From: Micromonospora chalcea
GTDB lineage: Bacteria; Actinomycetota; Actinomycetes; Mycobacteriales; Micromonosporaceae
Assembly (NCBI RefSeq): GCF_002926165.1
Contig: NZ_MAGP01000132.1
Location: 84,462 to 148,461 of the forward strand
Direction of reading: 5' to 3'
Length of the DNA stretch: 64,000 bases
Shown here: positions 62,323 through 64,000 of the stretch, in pieces
Position numbering within the stretch: the stretch's first letter is position 1
Layout of the letters: the number at the start of each line of letters is the position of its first letter
Notes under the pieces: model-generated
What the model was told of the DNA's origin: nothing
Database searches by the model: none
Seen by the model: the letters and a program-made list of their open reading frames with translations, nothing else
Made by a program: the position numbers and the translations under genes

Positions 62323-63704
62323 GCACGTACGACCTGGTGGTGATCGGTGCAGGACCGGCCGGTCTGGCCGCGGCGGTCACGGCGGCCGACGCCGGCTGCC
62401 GGGTGGCCGTCCTGGATGCCGGGCCGCGTCCCGGCGGACAGTACTGGCGGCACCGATCCGGAGCGGATGCCCACAGCCACACGGACTGGGCGGTCTTCGC
62501 CGGTCTGCGCGCACGGTTCGACCAGCTCCATCACCACCCCGACGCGGCACTGTGGTTCGTCGAGTCTCGCCCGGACGACGTCGGTCCGCAGTTCGCCGTC
62601 CACACGCACTCCACCGTCGTGTACGGCCGGCGACTCGTCATCGCCACCGGAGCTCATGACCGGGTTGTCCCTTTTCCAGGTTGGGATCTGCCGGGAGTGG
62701 TCACCGCAGGTGGAGCTCAGGCCCTGCTGAAGGGTCAAGGGGTGGTGTTCGCGCGACGCGTCGTCGTCGGGGGTACCGGACCGTTTCTGTTGCCGGTCGC
62801 GACCGGCTTGGCCGACGCCGGCGCCACGGTGGTCGGCGTGTACGAGGCGAACGACCCTGTCCGGTACGCACGGCATGTCGGTGCGGTTCTCGGCGCAGCG
62901 AGCAAGTCGACCGAGGCAGGCCGGTACGGCTGGCGCATGCTGCGCCGTCGGGTGCCGTATCGGCGGCGTACGGCTGTGGTGGCCGCGCACGGCGACGAGC
63001 AGCTGACCGGGGTGACGGTGGCGGCGATCAGCCCGCTGGGCTCGGTGGTGCCCGGCAGCGAGAGACACGTCGGCTGCGACGGTCTCGCCGTCGGCTTCGG
63101 TTTCACCCCGCAGGTGGAGGTGGCTGTCGCCCTGGGATGCGAGACATTCATGGACCGCGACGGCAGTCTCGTGGTGAGGATCGGGCCGGATCAAGCGACC
63201 TCGGTACCGGGCGTGTATGCAGCGGGCGAGGTGACCGGCGTCGGCGGGGCGAAGCTGGCGCTCGTGGAAGGGCACCTCGCCGGGGACGCGATCGCCCGGT
63301 CTCTCGGTCGTGCGGAGCCGCTGCGTGCGGGTGAGCGCAGCCGGCTGCTACGGATCCGGCGTCGACTGCGTCGTTTCGCGGCGGCTCTGCACGCGGTTCA
63401 TCCCGTGCCGGCGTTCTGGCCCGACCTGTGTGACGACCAGACGCTCGTCTGTCGGTGCGAGGAGGTGTCGGCAGGCGCTGTTCGGCAGGCGGTGCGTGAA
63501 CTGTCCGCGGGCGATGCCCGGGGCACGAAGCTGTTGACCCGCGCTGGCATGGGCTGGTGCCAGGGGCGAACATGTGGTTACGCCACAGCATGCCTCACCG
63601 CCCGAGAAGCGGGACGGCCGGTGAGTTCGGTGGATCTTCAGGGACATGCGTCTCGTACGCTGATGCAGCCGATCACGCTTGCCGACCTCGCCGGCGACGA
63701 CTGA
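62319..63704 (+). CDS. FAD/NAD-binding subunit of D-hydroxyproline dehydrogenase (HcnB-like)
   Basis: This 461-residue subunit has an N-terminal FAD fold (LVVIGAGPAGLAAAVTAADAG), PGGQYWRH, and a second nucleotide fold near residue 145. The C-terminus (about 375-461) is a BFD-like [2Fe-2S] domain with Cys pairs in VCRCEEV and GWCQGRTCGY. It is the electron-accepting partner of the HcnC- and HcnA-like proteins. It ends 40 bp before the convergent serine dehydratase gene. Confidence 0.9.
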   Translation: MSTYDLVVIGAGPAGLAAAVTAADAGCRVAVLDAGPRPGGQYWRHRSGADAHSHTDWAVFAGLRARFDQLHHHPDAALWFVESRPDDVGPQFAVHTHSTVVYGRRLVIATGAHDRVVPFPGWDLPGVVTAGGAQALLKGQGVVFARRVVVGGTGPFLLPVATGLADAGATVVGVYEANDPVRYARHVGAVLGAASKSTEAGRYGWRMLRRRVPYRRRTAVVAAHGDEQLTGVTVAAISPLGSVVPGSERHVGCDGLAVGFGFTPQVEVAVALGCETFMDRDGSLVVRIGPDQATSVPGVYAAGEVTGVGGAKLALVEGHLAGDAIARSLGRAEPLRAGERSRLLRIRRRLRRFAAALHAVHPVPAFWPDLCDDQTLVCRCEEVSAGAVRQAVRELSAGDARGTKLLTRAGMGWCQGRTCGYATACLTAREAGRPVSSVDLQGHASRTLMQPITLADLAGDD

Positions 63705-63743
63705 TCTCGCGCACGGCGAATCACGGCCGGCGCGGAGGTGCCC

Positions 63744-64000
63744 TCAGCATTCGATGACGTTGACGGCGAGGCCGCCCCGCGCGGTCTCCTTGTACTTGAC
63801 CTTCATGTCCGCGCCGGTCTCCCGCATGGTCTTGATGACCTTGTCCAGCGACACGTGGTGCACCCCGTCGCCCCGCAACGCCAGCCGGGCCGCGGTGATC
63901 GCCTTGATGCTCGCCACCGCGTTGCGCTCGATGCACGGAATCTGCACCAGGCCACCCACCGGATCGCAGGTCAGCCCCAGGTTGTGCTCCATGCCGATCT
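63744..64000 (-). CDS. L-serine ammonia-lyase, C-terminal part (partial)
   Basis: The frame runs off the right window edge. The visible 85 codons encode the conserved end of iron-sulfur L-serine dehydratase: EHNLGLTCDPVGGLVQIPC, with one cluster cysteine in TCDP and another in IPC, then IERNAVASIKA and a final Cys (NVIEC). The enzyme makes pyruvate and ammonia from serine. It is convergent with the hydroxyproline operon and not part of it. Confidence 0.9.
   Translation of the reverse strand, partial: IGMEHNLGLTCDPVGGLVQIPCIERNAVASIKAITAARLALRGDGVHHVSLDKVIKTMRETGADMKVKYKETARGGLAVNVIEC

Overview
This is a high-GC actinobacterial chromosome segment. GTG starts are frequent, stop and start codons overlap as GTGA or ATGA, and the regulators are SARP, XRE and WYL types. 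The gene content suggests a Micromonospora-like member of the Micromonosporaceae; this is inference, as no rRNA or marker gene is present. I saw no tRNA, rRNA, CRISPR array, insertion sequence or phage gene.

Layout. (1) 1-8220: an aerobic form I carbon monoxide dehydrogenase operon (end of coxM, coxS, coxL, then XdhC/CoxI, MobA-like, CoxD, CoxG and CoxE maturation genes) facing a LysR regulator. (2) 8362-25512: ordinary accessory genes. These are a WYL regulator and hydrolase, a FetB-like permease, an extradiol dioxygenase, an MFS transporter, a large SARP/NB-ARC/TPR regulator with a WrbA-like flavoprotein, secreted SMP-30 and PQQ-type sugar dehydrogenase proteins, a TPR-like protein, a small membrane protein, and a NarL-type two-component system. 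(3) 25540-26251: a decayed XRE regulator.

(4) 26638-49150 is the main point of interest: a bacterial microcompartment (BMC) locus. Shell genes (two BMC-H, one BMC-T, one BMC-P) lie in one long leftward gene array with ATP-dependent hydantoinase subunits HyuA and HyuB, an unusual methyltransferase, a Cys-rich BMC-associated protein, an alpha/beta hydrolase, a flavoprotein, a CaiB-type CoA transferase, a cysteine hydrolase, and a complete peptide-type ABC importer. A D-hydantoinase/dihydropyrimidinase, an HMG-CoA-lyase-like enzyme, two cupin proteins and a GntR regulator flank the array. HyuB ends in a Pro/Ala-rich linker plus a short amphipathic helix that looks like an encapsulation peptide. 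No aldehyde dehydrogenase, phosphotransacylase or B12 enzyme is present, so this is not a classical PDU, EUT, GRM or RMM metabolosome. Near-perfect copies of TTGTATACAA precede the transcription units and probably form the GntR regulon. The simplest reading is import of a cyclic amide or imide, ring opening, and ATP-driven hydrolysis inside a shell. The substrate is unknown.

(5) 49191-52257: a SipW-type signal peptidase fused to a second secreted, LPXTG-anchored domain, with three SipW-type substrates. (6) 52657-54704: three tiny overlapping Cys-containing ORFs behind an XRE regulator. (7) 55283-63704: a GntR-controlled operon encoding a complete trans-4-hydroxy-L-proline catabolic route (epimerase, three-subunit D-hydroxyproline dehydrogenase, deaminase, semialdehyde dehydrogenase) plus an Xaa-Pro-type peptidase. 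(8) The window ends inside an L-serine ammonia-lyase gene.
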